DNA from: Streptomyces sp. TLI_235 | GTDB lineage: Bacteria; Actinomycetota; Actinomycetes; Streptomycetales; Streptomycetaceae | Reading direction: 5' to 3' | DNA length: 64,000 nucleotides | Assembly: GCA_002300355.1 (NCBI GenBank) | Contig: NSGV01000001.1 | Coordinates: 3,410,001 to 3,474,000 of the forward strand | Shown: positions 24,876 to 33,068 of the stretch, piece after piece | How the letters are laid out: each line of letters starts with the position of its first letter | Numbering within the stretch: the first letter of the stretch is position 1 | Made by a program: the position numbers and the translations under genes | Notes under the pieces: generated by a model | What the model was told of the DNA's origin: nothing | What the model saw: the letters and a program-made list of their open reading frames with translations, nothing else | The model's database searches: none

Positions 24876-24907
24876 GGGCGTGCTCCTTGGCGGAAGGGGT
24901 TGGCTGC

Positions 24908-26185
24908 TCAGGCGAGGCCGGCGGCGCGGAAGGACTCCAGCGTCGGGCGGATGGTGGCGGTCAGGCCGGAGTCGGCGACCGCGTCGAGGGTCTTCAGGCC
25001 GTCGCCGGTGTTGATGGCCACGGTCTCCTTCGACGGGTCCAGCTGCCCGGTCTCGACCAGCTTCTTGAGGACGCCGACGGTCACGCCGCCGGCGGTCTCG
25101 GCGAAGATGCCCTCGGTGCGCGCCAGCAGCTTGATGGCGGCCACCACCTCGGCGTCGGTGACGTCCTCGACCGCACCGCCGGTGCGGCGGGCGATGTCGA
25201 GCACGTACGGGCCGTCGGCCGGGTTGCCGATCGCCAGGGACTTGGCGATGGTCTGCGGCTTGACCGGGCGGATCACGTCGTGGCCGGCCTTGAAGGCGGC
25301 GGAGACCGGGGAGCAGCCCTCGGCCTGGGCGCCGAAGATCTTGTACGGGCGGTCCTCGACCAGGCCGAGCTTGATCAGTTCCTGCAGGCCCTTGTCGATC
25401 TTGGTGAGCTGCGAGCCGGAGGCGATCGGGATCACGATCTGCTCGGGCAGCCGCCAGCCGAGCTGCTCGCAGATCTCGAAGGCCAGCGTCTTGGAACCCT
25501 CGCCGTAGTACGGGCGGAGGTTGACGTTGACGAAGCCCCAGCCCTCGCCGGCCGGGTCGCCGATCAGCTCGGAGCAGAAGCGGTTCACGTCGTCGTAGTT
25601 GCCGTCGATGCCGATCAGGGCGCCGCCGTACACGCCGGCCATGACGATCTTGCCCTGCTCCAGGTCGTGCGGGATGAACACGCAGGACTTGAAGCCGGCC
25701 CGGGCGGCGGCCGCGCCGACCGCGCCGGCCAGGTTGCCGGTGGAGGAGCAGGACAGGGTGGTGAAGTCGAAGGCGCGGGCGGCCTCGATGGCGCAGGCGA
25801 CCACGCGGTCCTTGAAGGAGTGCGTCGGGTTGCCGGAGTCGTCCTTGACGTGCAGCTGGGCGGTGAAGCCGAGCTCACGGCCCAGGTTGTCGGCCTTGAC
25901 CAGCGGGGTCCAGCCCGGGTTGAGGTTGGGCTTGCCGGCCACGTCGGCGGGCACCGGCAGCAGCGGGGCGTAGCGCCAGATGCTGGCCGGGCCGGCCTCG
26001 ATGCGCTTGCGGAGTTCGGCGGCGTCGTAGCCGGAGTAGTCGTACGCGATCTCCAGCGGGCCGAAGCACTCGAGGCACGCGAAGCTCGGGCCGAGCGGGA
26101 AGCGGGTGCCGCACTCGCGACAGGAAAGGGCTGCGGCCGGACCGAGGTCGACGGTGGCAGCGGGTGCAGGGGTAGCGGTAGCCAT
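24908..26185 (-). CDS. thrC: Threonine synthase
   Basis: A 425-residue PLP enzyme of the tryptophan-synthase-beta fold that converts O-phosphohomoserine to threonine. The N-terminus has a zinc-ribbon-like pair (CRECGTRF and CLECFG), followed by NPTHSFKDR with the PLP lysine near residue 113, SCSSTGNLAGA as the phosphate loop and TAGGVTVGVL near the C-terminus. The ATG at 26185 is preceded by GAGAGAGG; upstream in-frame starts fall inside the riboswitch. A SAM-I riboswitch occupies the leader, which is notable because threonine competes with methionine/SAM for the same precursor. The sulfur-carrier gene follows. Confidence 0.95.
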   Translation of the reverse strand: MATATPAPAATVDLGPAAALSCRECGTRFPLGPSFACLECFGPLEIAYDYSGYDAAELRKRIEAGPASIWRYAPLLPVPADVAGKPNLNPGWTPLVKADNLGRELGFTAQLHVKDDSGNPTHSFKDRVVACAIEAARAFDFTTLSCSSTGNLAGAVGAAAARAGFKSCVFIPHDLEQGKIVMAGVYGGALIGIDGNYDDVNRFCSELIGDPAGEGWGFVNVNLRPYYGEGSKTLAFEICEQLGWRLPEQIVIPIASGSQLTKIDKGLQELIKLGLVEDRPYKIFGAQAEGCSPVSAAFKAGHDVIRPVKPQTIAKSLAIGNPADGPYVLDIARRTGGAVEDVTDAEVVAAIKLLARTEGIFAETAGGVTVGVLKKLVETGQLDPSKETVAINTGDGLKTLDAVADSGLTATIRPTLESFRAAGLA

Positions 26186-26204
26186 GCTGGCGGAGGCCTC
26201 TCTC

Positions 26205-26332
26205 CTCATCTTCCCCGTGGCGCGGTTGCGCCACAGGCCGGAATTGGCACCTGTCCCGCGGGGGCCTGCGACCGCCACGCGAGAAGGTTGCCGGGACGTC
26301 GACGGGCCGTTCCCTCAGTCCCTCTGGATGAG
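26205..26332 (-). promoter_or_regulatory. SAM-I (S-box) type riboswitch in the thrC leader
   Basis: Read on the minus strand, closing stem P1 pairs CTCATC (26332-26327) with GATGAG (26210-26205). Between them, in order, are the conserved GAGGGA, GGCCC, CCCGGCAACC and GGTGCCAATTCC blocks of the S-box core, then a GGGGAAGATGAG 3' side. The 128-base size fits SAM-I. The 3' strand of P1 runs into the GGAGAGAGG ribosome-binding region, so SAM could control translation or an overlapping terminator of thrC and the sulfur carrier. SAM-IV is an alternative subclass. Confidence 0.87.
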
Positions 26333-26471
26333 CTCTGTGAAGTTGTGTGTTGTGCGCTGCGGCGACCCCGGCGTGCGAAGGCGCGACCGCAGTACGAAGA
26401 CTGTATCCGAAGGCACCGGCGCCGAAAGGCGGCGTCCGATCCGCGAGATGGAAGTTACGAGGAGCGAGACC

Positions 26472-27476
26472 GTGACCGAGCAGCCCCGTCCCGACGTGCT
26501 CCCCGAGGTCGCGTCCTGGCTGCGTCGCCGCTCCTGGGCGGCGGCCGACTACCCGGTGGAGCGGCTGCTCGCCGCCAAGCGGGCGGCGGGGAGCGCGGGA
26601 ACGGTCAGCGTGGTGCTGCCCGCCCTCGACGAGGAGCCCACCGTCGGAGAGATCGTCGCCACCGTCCGCACCGAGCTGATGGAGCGTCACCCGCTGGTCG
26701 ACGAGCTGGTCGTGGTGGACTCGGGCTCGGTCGACCGGACGGCCGAGATCGCCCGGGCGGCCGGCGCCCGAGTGGTGCACCGCGACGACCTCCTGCCCCG
26801 ACTGCCGGCCGCCCCCGGCAAGGGCGAGGTGCTCTGGCGGTCGCTGCTGGCCACCTCCGGCGCGGTGGTCTGCTTCGTCGACGCGGACCTGCGCGAGTTC
26901 GACCCGGCCTTCGTCACCGGGATCGTCGGGCCGCTGCTCACCGACCCCGGGCTGCAGCTGGTCAAGGCGATGTACGACCGGCCGCTGGAGACCGCGGGCG
27001 CGGTGGTACCGGCCGGCGGCGGTCGGGTGACCGAGCTGGTCGCCCGCCCGTTGATCAACCTGCACTGGCCGCAGCTGGCCGGCTTCGTCCAGCCGCTCGG
27101 CGGCGAGTACGCGGCCCGCCGCTCGCTGCTGGAGCGGCTGCCCTTCCCGACCGGGTACGGGGTGGAGCTCGGGCTGCTGGTGGACGCCCTGGAGACGGTC
27201 GGACTGGACGCGCTGGCCCAGGTCGACGTCGGGGTCCGGCACCACCGCCACCAGGACGGGCAGGCGCTCGGGCGGATGGCCGCCACGATCTACCGCACCG
27301 CCCTGGAGCGGCTGGACCGCACCCACCGGCTGAAGGCCGGCGAGGACCTGGTGCACCCGCTGCTCACCCAGTTCAGCCGCGATCCGGGCACCCGCGGCTT
27401 CACCGCGCACACCCACGAGGTGACCGCCCTGGAGCGGCCGCCGATGCGCACCGTGCCCGAGTACCGGGAGCGCTGA
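26472..27476 (+). CDS. gpgS: Glucosyl-3-phosphoglycerate synthase
   Basis: A 334-residue GT-A glycosyltransferase (GT81) that joins glucose from a nucleotide sugar to 3-phosphoglycerate, the first step of glucosylglycerate (and methylglucose polysaccharide) synthesis. Visible blocks are VVLPALDEEPTVGEIV (near 44-59), VVDSGSVDRTAE, CFVDADLREFDP with the metal-binding D-x-D, and GEYAARRSLLERLPFPTGYGVE. GAGGAG seven bases upstream sets the GTG at 26472. It is followed at 61 bases by trehalose-6-phosphate synthase, which points to compatible-solute production. Confidence 0.9.
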   Translation: MTEQPRPDVLPEVASWLRRRSWAAADYPVERLLAAKRAAGSAGTVSVVLPALDEEPTVGEIVATVRTELMERHPLVDELVVVDSGSVDRTAEIARAAGARVVHRDDLLPRLPAAPGKGEVLWRSLLATSGAVVCFVDADLREFDPAFVTGIVGPLLTDPGLQLVKAMYDRPLETAGAVVPAGGGRVTELVARPLINLHWPQLAGFVQPLGGEYAARRSLLERLPFPTGYGVELGLLVDALETVGLDALAQVDVGVRHHRHQDGQALGRMAATIYRTALERLDRTHRLKAGEDLVHPLLTQFSRDPGTRGFTAHTHEVTALERPPMRTVPEYRER

Positions 27477-27537
27477 GCGGCGCCCGCCGCGGCCGCCGGA
27501 TGGTTTGCCGCGGCGGTCGCGCGGCAAGCTAGGGGAT

Positions 27538-29007
27538 ATGGCCGATCTCGCGTTCGAACGCACGCAGCAGTCCGGCGCCGCCCCCGTCCTGGTGGCCTCG
27601 AACCGCGGCCCGGTGTCCTTCAGCAGCGGGGACGACGGCACGCTCACCCTGAAGAGAGGCGGCGGCGGCCTGGTGTCCGGGCTCTCCGCGATCGCCGACC
27701 CCTCGGCGGTCTGGGTCTGCGCCGCCCTCGGCGACGCCGACCGGCAGGCCGCCCGGCAGGCCCCGGACGGGCGGCTCGACCTGGCCGGCCACGACGTCGG
27801 CGGACAGGCCGTCCGGATGCTGGACATCGAGCCCGGCACCTTCGCCCGCGCCTACAACGGCATCGCCAACTCCACCCTGTGGTTCGTCCACCACCTGCTG
27901 TACGACACGCCGGTCAGCCCGGTCTTCGACGACCGGTTCCGGCGCGAGTGGGAGTCCTACACCGCGTACAACACCGCCTTCGCCGAGGCGCTGGCCGCCG
28001 AGGCCGCCCCGGGCGCCGCCGTCCTGGTGCAGGACTACCACCTGTCGCTCGCCCCGGCGCTGCTCCGCGCGCTCCGGCCGGACCTGCGGATCGGGCACTT
28101 CTCGCACACCCCGTGGGCGCCGCCGGAGTACTACCGGCTGCTGCCCGACGACGTCGCCGCCGAGGTGCTCGCCGGCATCCTGGGCGCCGACCGGGCCGGC
28201 TTCCTCACCGAACGGTGGGCGCTCGCCTTCGCCGACTGCTGCGAGGCGGTGCTCGGCGCCACCGTGGACCGCGCGGCCCGCACCGTCACCCACGACGGGC
28301 GCACCACGCGCCTGGGCGTGCACGGGCTCGGCGCCGACGCCGACTTCCTGCGCGAGCGCGCGCACCGGCCGGACGTGGACGCCCGGCTGGCGGCGCTCCG
28401 CGAGGCGGTGGGCGACCGGCGGACGATCGTCCGGGTCGACCGCACCGAACTCAGCAAGAACATCGTCCGCGGCCTGCTCGCCTACCGGCACCTGCTGCGC
28501 AGCCGGCCCGAGTGGCTGGAGCGGGTCGTCCACATCGCCTTCGCCTACCCCTCCCGGCACGACCTGCCGGAGTACCGCGAGTACACGGCGGCGGTGCAGC
28601 GGATCGCCCGGGAGATCACCGACGAGTTCGCCACGGCCGACTGGCAGCCGCTGATCCTGCACGTCAACGACGACTTCCCGCGGTCGCTGGCGGCCTACCG
28701 GCTGGCCGACGTGGCGCTGGTCAACCCGATCCGGGACGGCATGAACCTGGTCGCCAAGGAGGTCCCGGTGGTCTCCGACGCGGGCTGCGCCCTGGTGCTC
28801 TCCCGCGAGGCGGGCGCGTACGCGGAACTCGCCGAGGACGCGATCACGGTCAACCCGTACGACGTGATCGCCACCGCGGACGCGCTGCACCGGGCGCTGA
28901 CCATGCCTGCGGAGGAGCGCGCCGACCGCACCAAGCGGCTCACCGCAGCGGCCACCGCGCTACCTCCGCAGCAGTGGTTCCTCGACCAGCTCAACGCCCT
29001 CGGCTGA
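27538..29007 (+). CDS. otsA: Alpha,alpha-trehalose-phosphate synthase (GT20)
   Basis: A 489-residue GT20 enzyme making trehalose 6-phosphate from a nucleotide-glucose and glucose 6-phosphate. Family blocks are VLVASNRGPVSF with KRGGGGLVSGL at the N-terminus, NSTLWFVHH, VQDYHLSL, GHFSHTPW, RVDRTELSKNIVRG and NPIRDGMNLVAKE. CAAGCT seven bases before the ATG fits a leaderless promoter. The trehalose phosphatase gene lies convergent immediately downstream, so the pair is functionally linked but not an operon. Confidence 0.93.
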   Translation: MADLAFERTQQSGAAPVLVASNRGPVSFSSGDDGTLTLKRGGGGLVSGLSAIADPSAVWVCAALGDADRQAARQAPDGRLDLAGHDVGGQAVRMLDIEPGTFARAYNGIANSTLWFVHHLLYDTPVSPVFDDRFRREWESYTAYNTAFAEALAAEAAPGAAVLVQDYHLSLAPALLRALRPDLRIGHFSHTPWAPPEYYRLLPDDVAAEVLAGILGADRAGFLTERWALAFADCCEAVLGATVDRAARTVTHDGRTTRLGVHGLGADADFLRERAHRPDVDARLAALREAVGDRRTIVRVDRTELSKNIVRGLLAYRHLLRSRPEWLERVVHIAFAYPSRHDLPEYREYTAAVQRIAREITDEFATADWQPLILHVNDDFPRSLAAYRLADVALVNPIRDGMNLVAKEVPVVSDAGCALVLSREAGAYAELAEDAITVNPYDVIATADALHRALTMPAEERADRTKRLTAAATALPPQQWFLDQLNALG

Positions 29008-29040
29008 CACCCGAGGCACATGGGTGACCACTCAGGGGCG

Positions 29041-29901
29041 CTACCTCTCAGCGCCCAGTTCCTCGGCGAGGGCCGCGAGCAGGTCCACCAGGCCGGCCGG
29101 GCCCGGGACGACGAGGTCCGCCCGGTCGGCCAGTTCGCGCACCGGCGCCTCGCCGGTGGTCGGGCCGCTGCAGACGAGCAGGCCGGGCAGGCCCTCGCCG
29201 CGGCGATTCTCGACGGCGGCGAAGGCGGCCAGGTCACCGAGGTCGTCGCCGGCGTAGAGCACCGTGCGGGCGGACCGCTCGGCGAGGAAGGCCTCCAGGG
29301 CGCCGCCCTTGTCGACGCCGGGCGGGCGCAGCTCCAGCACGAACCGGCCGGGTTCGACGACGAGCCCGTGCTCGGCGGCGAAGGCGGCCAGCGGGGCGCG
29401 CAGCCGGTCCATGGCGGGCTGCGGTTCGGCGGTACGGCGGGTGTGCACGGCGAGCGCGCGGCCCTTGTCCTCCGTCCAGGTGCCCTCGGGGGCGCCCTCG
29501 CGGGCCAGCAGGGCGGGCAGTGCGGCGCGGGCGGCGGCGACGCCGGGCGGCGGCTCGGGGGCGGTGAGCGCCCCGGTGTGCGCGTCCCAGCGCTCGGCGC
29601 CGTACTGGCCGAGCACGGTCAGGTGCTCCAGCCCCGGGACACCGTCGAAGCCGCCGAAGGCGACCGCGTCCGCCGCGGGGCGGCCGGTGACCACGGCCAC
29701 CGCGCCGACCCGGGGGGCCAGCGCGGCCAGCACGACGGCGGCCTCGGGGTGTGCGCGGGCGGTGGTCGGATCGGCGACGATCGGGGCCAGCGTCCCGTCG
29801 AAGTCGAGGGCCACCACGGCCTCGCCGGGTGCGGCCAGCAGCGCCGCCAGACCGTCCCGCCCGGCGGCCGTGCTCGGTGTGAACTGCTCAGGAATGCCCA
29901 T
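29041..29901 (-). CDS. otsB: Trehalose-6-phosphate phosphatase
   Basis: A 286-residue HAD-family phosphatase that dephosphorylates trehalose 6-phosphate. VVALDFDGTLAPIV (around residues 30-43) holds the nucleophile and acid/base Asp. VVTGRPAADAVAF and YAGDDLGDLAAF are motifs II and IV. ATG 29901 has TACCGT seven bases upstream (leaderless pattern); an upstream start in the same frame is unlikely. It is convergent with otsA across 33 bases. Confidence 0.93.
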   Translation of the reverse strand: MGIPEQFTPSTAAGRDGLAALLAAPGEAVVALDFDGTLAPIVADPTTARAHPEAAVVLAALAPRVGAVAVVTGRPAADAVAFGGFDGVPGLEHLTVLGQYGAERWDAHTGALTAPEPPPGVAAARAALPALLAREGAPEGTWTEDKGRALAVHTRRTAEPQPAMDRLRAPLAAFAAEHGLVVEPGRFVLELRPPGVDKGGALEAFLAERSARTVLYAGDDLGDLAAFAAVENRRGEGLPGLLVCSGPTTGEAPVRELADRADLVVPGPAGLVDLLAALAEELGAER

Positions 29902-29938
29902 GTCCGGGACGGTACCCAGGCTCGGGCGCCGGACACCG

Positions 29939-30166
29939 TCAGCGCTCGGCGCGCCGCCGCTCACGGATCCGGCGCAGCCGGTTGACCAGCACCGGGTCGG
30001 CGGCGAGCGCCTCCGGATTGTCCAGCAGTGCGTTGAGCAGCTGGTAGTAGCGGGTCGCGGAGACGTCCAGCTCGGCGCGGATCGCCCGCTCCTTGGCGCC
30101 GGCGGTGCGCCAGGGCCGGGCCTCCAGGGCGAGCACCGCGCGGTCCCGCTCGGTCAGGGGGGCCAT
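29939..30166 (-). CDS. DUF3263 family helix-turn-helix protein
   Basis: A 75-residue protein. LTERDRAVLALEARPWRTAGAKERAIRAELDVSATRYYQLLNALLDNPEAL resembles the actinobacterial DUF3263 family, a compact helix-turn-helix with a very basic tail (RRIRERRRAER). A DNA-binding role is inferred from fold. AGGAGG six bases upstream is a strong ribosome-binding site. The gene is 37 bases upstream of otsB in the same direction and could be co-transcribed. Confidence 0.82.
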   Translation of the reverse strand: MAPLTERDRAVLALEARPWRTAGAKERAIRAELDVSATRYYQLLNALLDNPEALAADPVLVNRLRRIRERRRAER

Positions 30167-30260
30167 CGTCCACCTCCTCTTACGAGGTGTCATTCTGCCC
30201 GGCCGGTGCGACACACTCTGCCGTCCCCGTCCGGTGGCCCGGCCCGGCTAGCGTCGTGGC

Positions 30261-30602
30261 ATGACCTTCGCCGTGCACATCCCCGACGCCGAGCTGGAAC
30301 CCGATCCGCTCGACCCCGACCAGATCGTCGCCGGTTCGCCCGAGGTGACCGGCAAGGTGCTGTGGTCCTCGCCGGACGGCCGGCAGCTGCGCGGCCTGTG
30401 GCAGATCACCCCGGGCACGGTGACCGACACCGAGGCGGACGAGCTGTTCGTGGTGGTGAGCGGCCGGGCCACCATCGAGGTCGAGGGCGGCCCGGTCCTG
30501 GAGGTCGGCCCGGGCGACGCGGCCGTCCTGCACGCCGGCGACCGGACGACCTGGACGGTGCACGAGACCCTGCGCAAGGCGTACGCGATCACGCTGCCCT
30601 GA
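30261..30602 (+). CDS. Cupin-domain protein
   Basis: A 113-residue single-domain cupin. The two cupin motifs are degenerate: DTEADELFVVVSGRATIEV (residues 55-73) replaces the usual histidine pair with Asp/Glu, and GPGDAAVLHAGDRTTWTVHE (83-102) keeps a late histidine. A metal-independent or modified binding role is therefore likely. TAGCGT six bases before the ATG suggests a leaderless transcript. The substrate is unknown. Confidence 0.82.
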   Translation: MTFAVHIPDAELEPDPLDPDQIVAGSPEVTGKVLWSSPDGRQLRGLWQITPGTVTDTEADELFVVVSGRATIEVEGGPVLEVGPGDAAVLHAGDRTTWTVHETLRKAYAITLP

Positions 30603-30614
30603 GCCGTCCCGTGC

Positions 30615-31907
30615 TCAGCGCCGGCTGCGGCCCGCCTCGGTGGCGGCGGCGGTCTGCAGGGCGGCGAGCGCGTCGTTGCCGTCGCGCTTCACCGCGGCGC
30701 CGATCTGCTGCTTCACCAGGCCGCTGACCTTGTCCCAGGACGGGTCGCCGTAGGGGTAGAAGTTGGCGGTCGGCAGGGCGTTGAGGAATTCGGCGAGGTC
30801 GCGGTGGCGGCCGCTGCCGGTCATCTCGGTGCGGGTCTCCTGGGTGACCGGCAGCAGGTTGTACTGCTCGTCGAAGGCGAGCTGGTTGTCGGGGCGGTAG
30901 AGGAAGCCGAGGAACTTCTTGATCTCGGTGCGGTGGCCGTTGGCCTTGAAGGCCATCATCCAGTCGGCGACGCCGAAGGTGGCGGGCTTGACCGAGGAGT
31001 CCTTGCGCGGGATCGCCGCCGTGCCGTAGTCGATCTTCGCGGCGGTGGCCTTGGCGACCAGGCCGGGGTGGCCGTTGAGCATCGCGACCTTGCCCGCCGC
31101 GAAGTCGCTGAAGGCGGTCTTGCGGTCGGTCGCGGCCGGGTCGGCGTAGGTGAGGTGCTTGTCGACCAGGTTGGTGCGCAGCCAGGCGAAGGTGGCCCGG
31201 TTCTGCGGGGAGTCGAAGGTGTAGTTGCCGGCGTTGTCGGCGAGGCCGCCGCCCCCGCCCATGGCCCAGATCATGGATTCGGCCTGGGCCTCCTCCGGGC
31301 CGAGCGGCAGCGCGTACGGGGTGACCCCGGGCACCTTGGCCCTGATGAGTTCGGCGTCCTTGCGCAGTTCGTCCCAGGTGGTGGGCGGGGCGGTGATGCC
31401 GGCCTTGGCGAAGACCGCCTTGTTGTAGAAGAAGACCCGGGTCGAGGCGACGAACGGGATGCCGTACTGGCTGCCGAGGACCTGGCCAGCACGTGAGAAG
31501 GCGTCGATCATGCCGGCCTGGGTGTCGATGGAGAGGACCTCGGTGGCCGGGTAGAGCCGGTCGGCGGCGACCTGGTCGGCGAAGCCGCCGGTCTGCACGA
31601 GGTCGGGGGTGTGGCCGGAGGCGATCAGCTGGGCGACCCGCTTGTCGATGTCGTTCCAGCTCTGCAGGTCGAATTCGACCTTGACGCCGGGGTTGGCCTC
31701 CTCGAAGCGGTGGATCACGTCGTCCCAGAAGTGCGAGGTGCTGTTGACCTCGTTGTCGCCGTAGTCGGCGGCGACCAGGCGCAGGGTGACGTCTCCGCCG
31801 CCGTCGCCGGAGCCGAGGGTGCTGCAGCCGGTGGCGAGGACGAGGGCGAGTGCGGGCAGCAGGGTGCGACAGGAGCGGAGCGGGTTCGTGCGGGTGAGGG
31901 TGTTCAC
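30615..31907 (-). CDS. Sugar ABC transporter substrate-binding lipoprotein
   Basis: A 430-residue secreted lipoprotein. A signal peptide ends in a lipobox-like LATGC near residue 28, followed by a Gly/Asp linker. The mature part is a carbohydrate-uptake-1 (MalE/UgpB-like) binding protein with HFWDDVIHRFEEANPGVKVEF and TPDLVQTGGFADQVA. No permease or ATPase genes adjoin. A DasR-box-like site at 31961-31976, about 55 bases ahead of the GTG, links it to the nagK-nagA genes nearby and suggests amino-sugar or chito-oligosaccharide uptake with shared transporter parts (inference). Confidence 0.88.
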   Translation of the reverse strand: MNTLTRTNPLRSCRTLLPALALVLATGCSTLGSGDGGGDVTLRLVAADYGDNEVNSTSHFWDDVIHRFEEANPGVKVEFDLQSWNDIDKRVAQLIASGHTPDLVQTGGFADQVAADRLYPATEVLSIDTQAGMIDAFSRAGQVLGSQYGIPFVASTRVFFYNKAVFAKAGITAPPTTWDELRKDAELIRAKVPGVTPYALPLGPEEAQAESMIWAMGGGGGLADNAGNYTFDSPQNRATFAWLRTNLVDKHLTYADPAATDRKTAFSDFAAGKVAMLNGHPGLVAKATAAKIDYGTAAIPRKDSSVKPATFGVADWMMAFKANGHRTEIKKFLGFLYRPDNQLAFDEQYNLLPVTQETRTEMTGSGRHRDLAEFLNALPTANFYPYGDPSWDKVSGLVKQQIGAAVKRDGNDALAALQTAAATEAGRSRR

Positions 31908-31960
31908 GCGGGACCGCCTTCGGAAGGGGAAGCTGCGCCACCCTCCCAAGCGCCCGCCAG

Positions 31961-31976
31961 TGTGGTCCAGACCTGT
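31961..31976. promoter_or_regulatory. DasR-box-like site upstream of the sugar-binding lipoprotein
   Basis: TGTGGTCCAGACCTGT matches the dre consensus at 11 of 16 positions, with a palindromic TGGTCCAGACC centre. Confidence 0.5.
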
Positions 31977-32060
31977 TCGCGCGGTAGTTATCGAAGTGTC
32001 AGACCTCGTTGCACCGGCTGCAATCGGAACCGGGCAGATCCGGGCATTCCGCGTGGCGGT

Positions 32061-32852
32061 TCAGACGGCGATCACCTGGACGCCGGCCTCCGTGAACGCC
32101 CGCGTCAGCTCCTCGTCGGCCGCGGAGTCGGTGACCAGGGTGTCGATCGCGTCCAGGCCGCAGATCCGGGCGAAGGCGCGGCGGCCCAGCTTGGAGGAGT
32201 CGGCGGCGACGACCACCCGGCGGGCGCGCTCGGCGAGCAGCCGGTTCACCCCGGCCTCGCCCTCGTGGTGGGCGGTCGCGCCGTGCTCGACGTCGATCGC
32301 GTCCACGCCGAGCACCGTGACGTCCAGCGCGAGTTCGCCCAGCAGCAGGCCGGCCAGCGGGCCGATCAGCTCGTAGGACTGCGGGCGGGCGACACCGCCG
32401 GTGACCACGATCTTCACCTGCGGACGGACCGTCAGCTCGTTGGCGATGTTGAGGGCGTTGGTGACCACGGTGAGGCCCTGCCCGCCGCCCTCTGCGGGCT
32501 CGGTCAGGTCGGGCCGGACGGCGAGCGCCCGGGCGACCTCGGTGGTGGTGGTGCCGCCGTTGAGGCCGACCACCTCGCCGGGCGCGACCAGGCCGGCGAC
32601 CGCGGCGCCGATGCGCTGCTTGGCGTCGGCGTGCCGGGCGGTCTTGTAGCGCAGCGGCAGGTCGTAGGAGACGTGGTGGGCGACGGCGCCGCCACGGGTG
32701 CGGGTGACCATCTGCTGGCGGGCCAGCTGGTCCAGGTCGCGACGGATGGTCGCGGCGGAGACCTGCAGGGCCTCGGCGGCCTCCTCGACCTCCAGCCGAC
32801 CATGCTCGGCCAGCAGCTCCAGCAGTGCGTTCCACCGCTCGTACCTGGACAC
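32061..32852 (-). CDS. DeoR/GlpR family transcriptional regulator
   Basis: A 263-residue regulator. The N-terminal helix-turn-helix (YERWNALLELLAEHGRLEVEEAAEALQVSAATIRRDLDQL) is the DeoR signature. The C-terminal sugar-phosphate-binding domain has GLNGGTTTTEVARAL (about 94-108), DSSKLGRRAFA and LVTDSAADEEL. It should sense a phosphorylated sugar and repress. It is divergent from the SIS isomerase gene across 216 bases, so that gene is its likely target. The GTG start has GGGAGGG about ten bases upstream. Confidence 0.92.
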   Translation of the reverse strand: MSRYERWNALLELLAEHGRLEVEEAAEALQVSAATIRRDLDQLARQQMVTRTRGGAVAHHVSYDLPLRYKTARHADAKQRIGAAVAGLVAPGEVVGLNGGTTTTEVARALAVRPDLTEPAEGGGQGLTVVTNALNIANELTVRPQVKIVVTGGVARPQSYELIGPLAGLLLGELALDVTVLGVDAIDVEHGATAHHEGEAGVNRLLAERARRVVVAADSSKLGRRAFARICGLDAIDTLVTDSAADEELTRAFTEAGVQVIAV

Positions 32853-32980
32853 CGCGCGCCCGCCCTCCCGACCGGATCCGACCGCTGCGCGCACCTGCGC
32901 GAAGCCTGCACAGCTTTGCACACCGGCGCGGCGCCGCGCCCGGGCGAAGGCCGGATTTCGGCGACGCACCGGAGACACCG

Positions 32981-33010
32981 TTGCGCATTGCTGCGCGAAA
33001 GGGCTATAAA
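32981..33010 (+). promoter_or_regulatory. Promoter of the SIS isomerase gene
   Basis: TTGCGC (32981-32986) and TATAAA (33005-33010) are separated by 18 bases, one of the best promoter matches in the window. The repeat CTGCGCGAA at 32991-32999 lies inside the spacer and recurs at 32895-32903, and the inverse TTGCGCA overlaps the -35; these may be DeoR half-sites. Confidence 0.55.
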
Positions 33011-33068
33011 TCAATCATCTTCACGCAGTTCCGGTCCGTTCCGGCGCATCAGCCCGAGGAGCCGCTCC

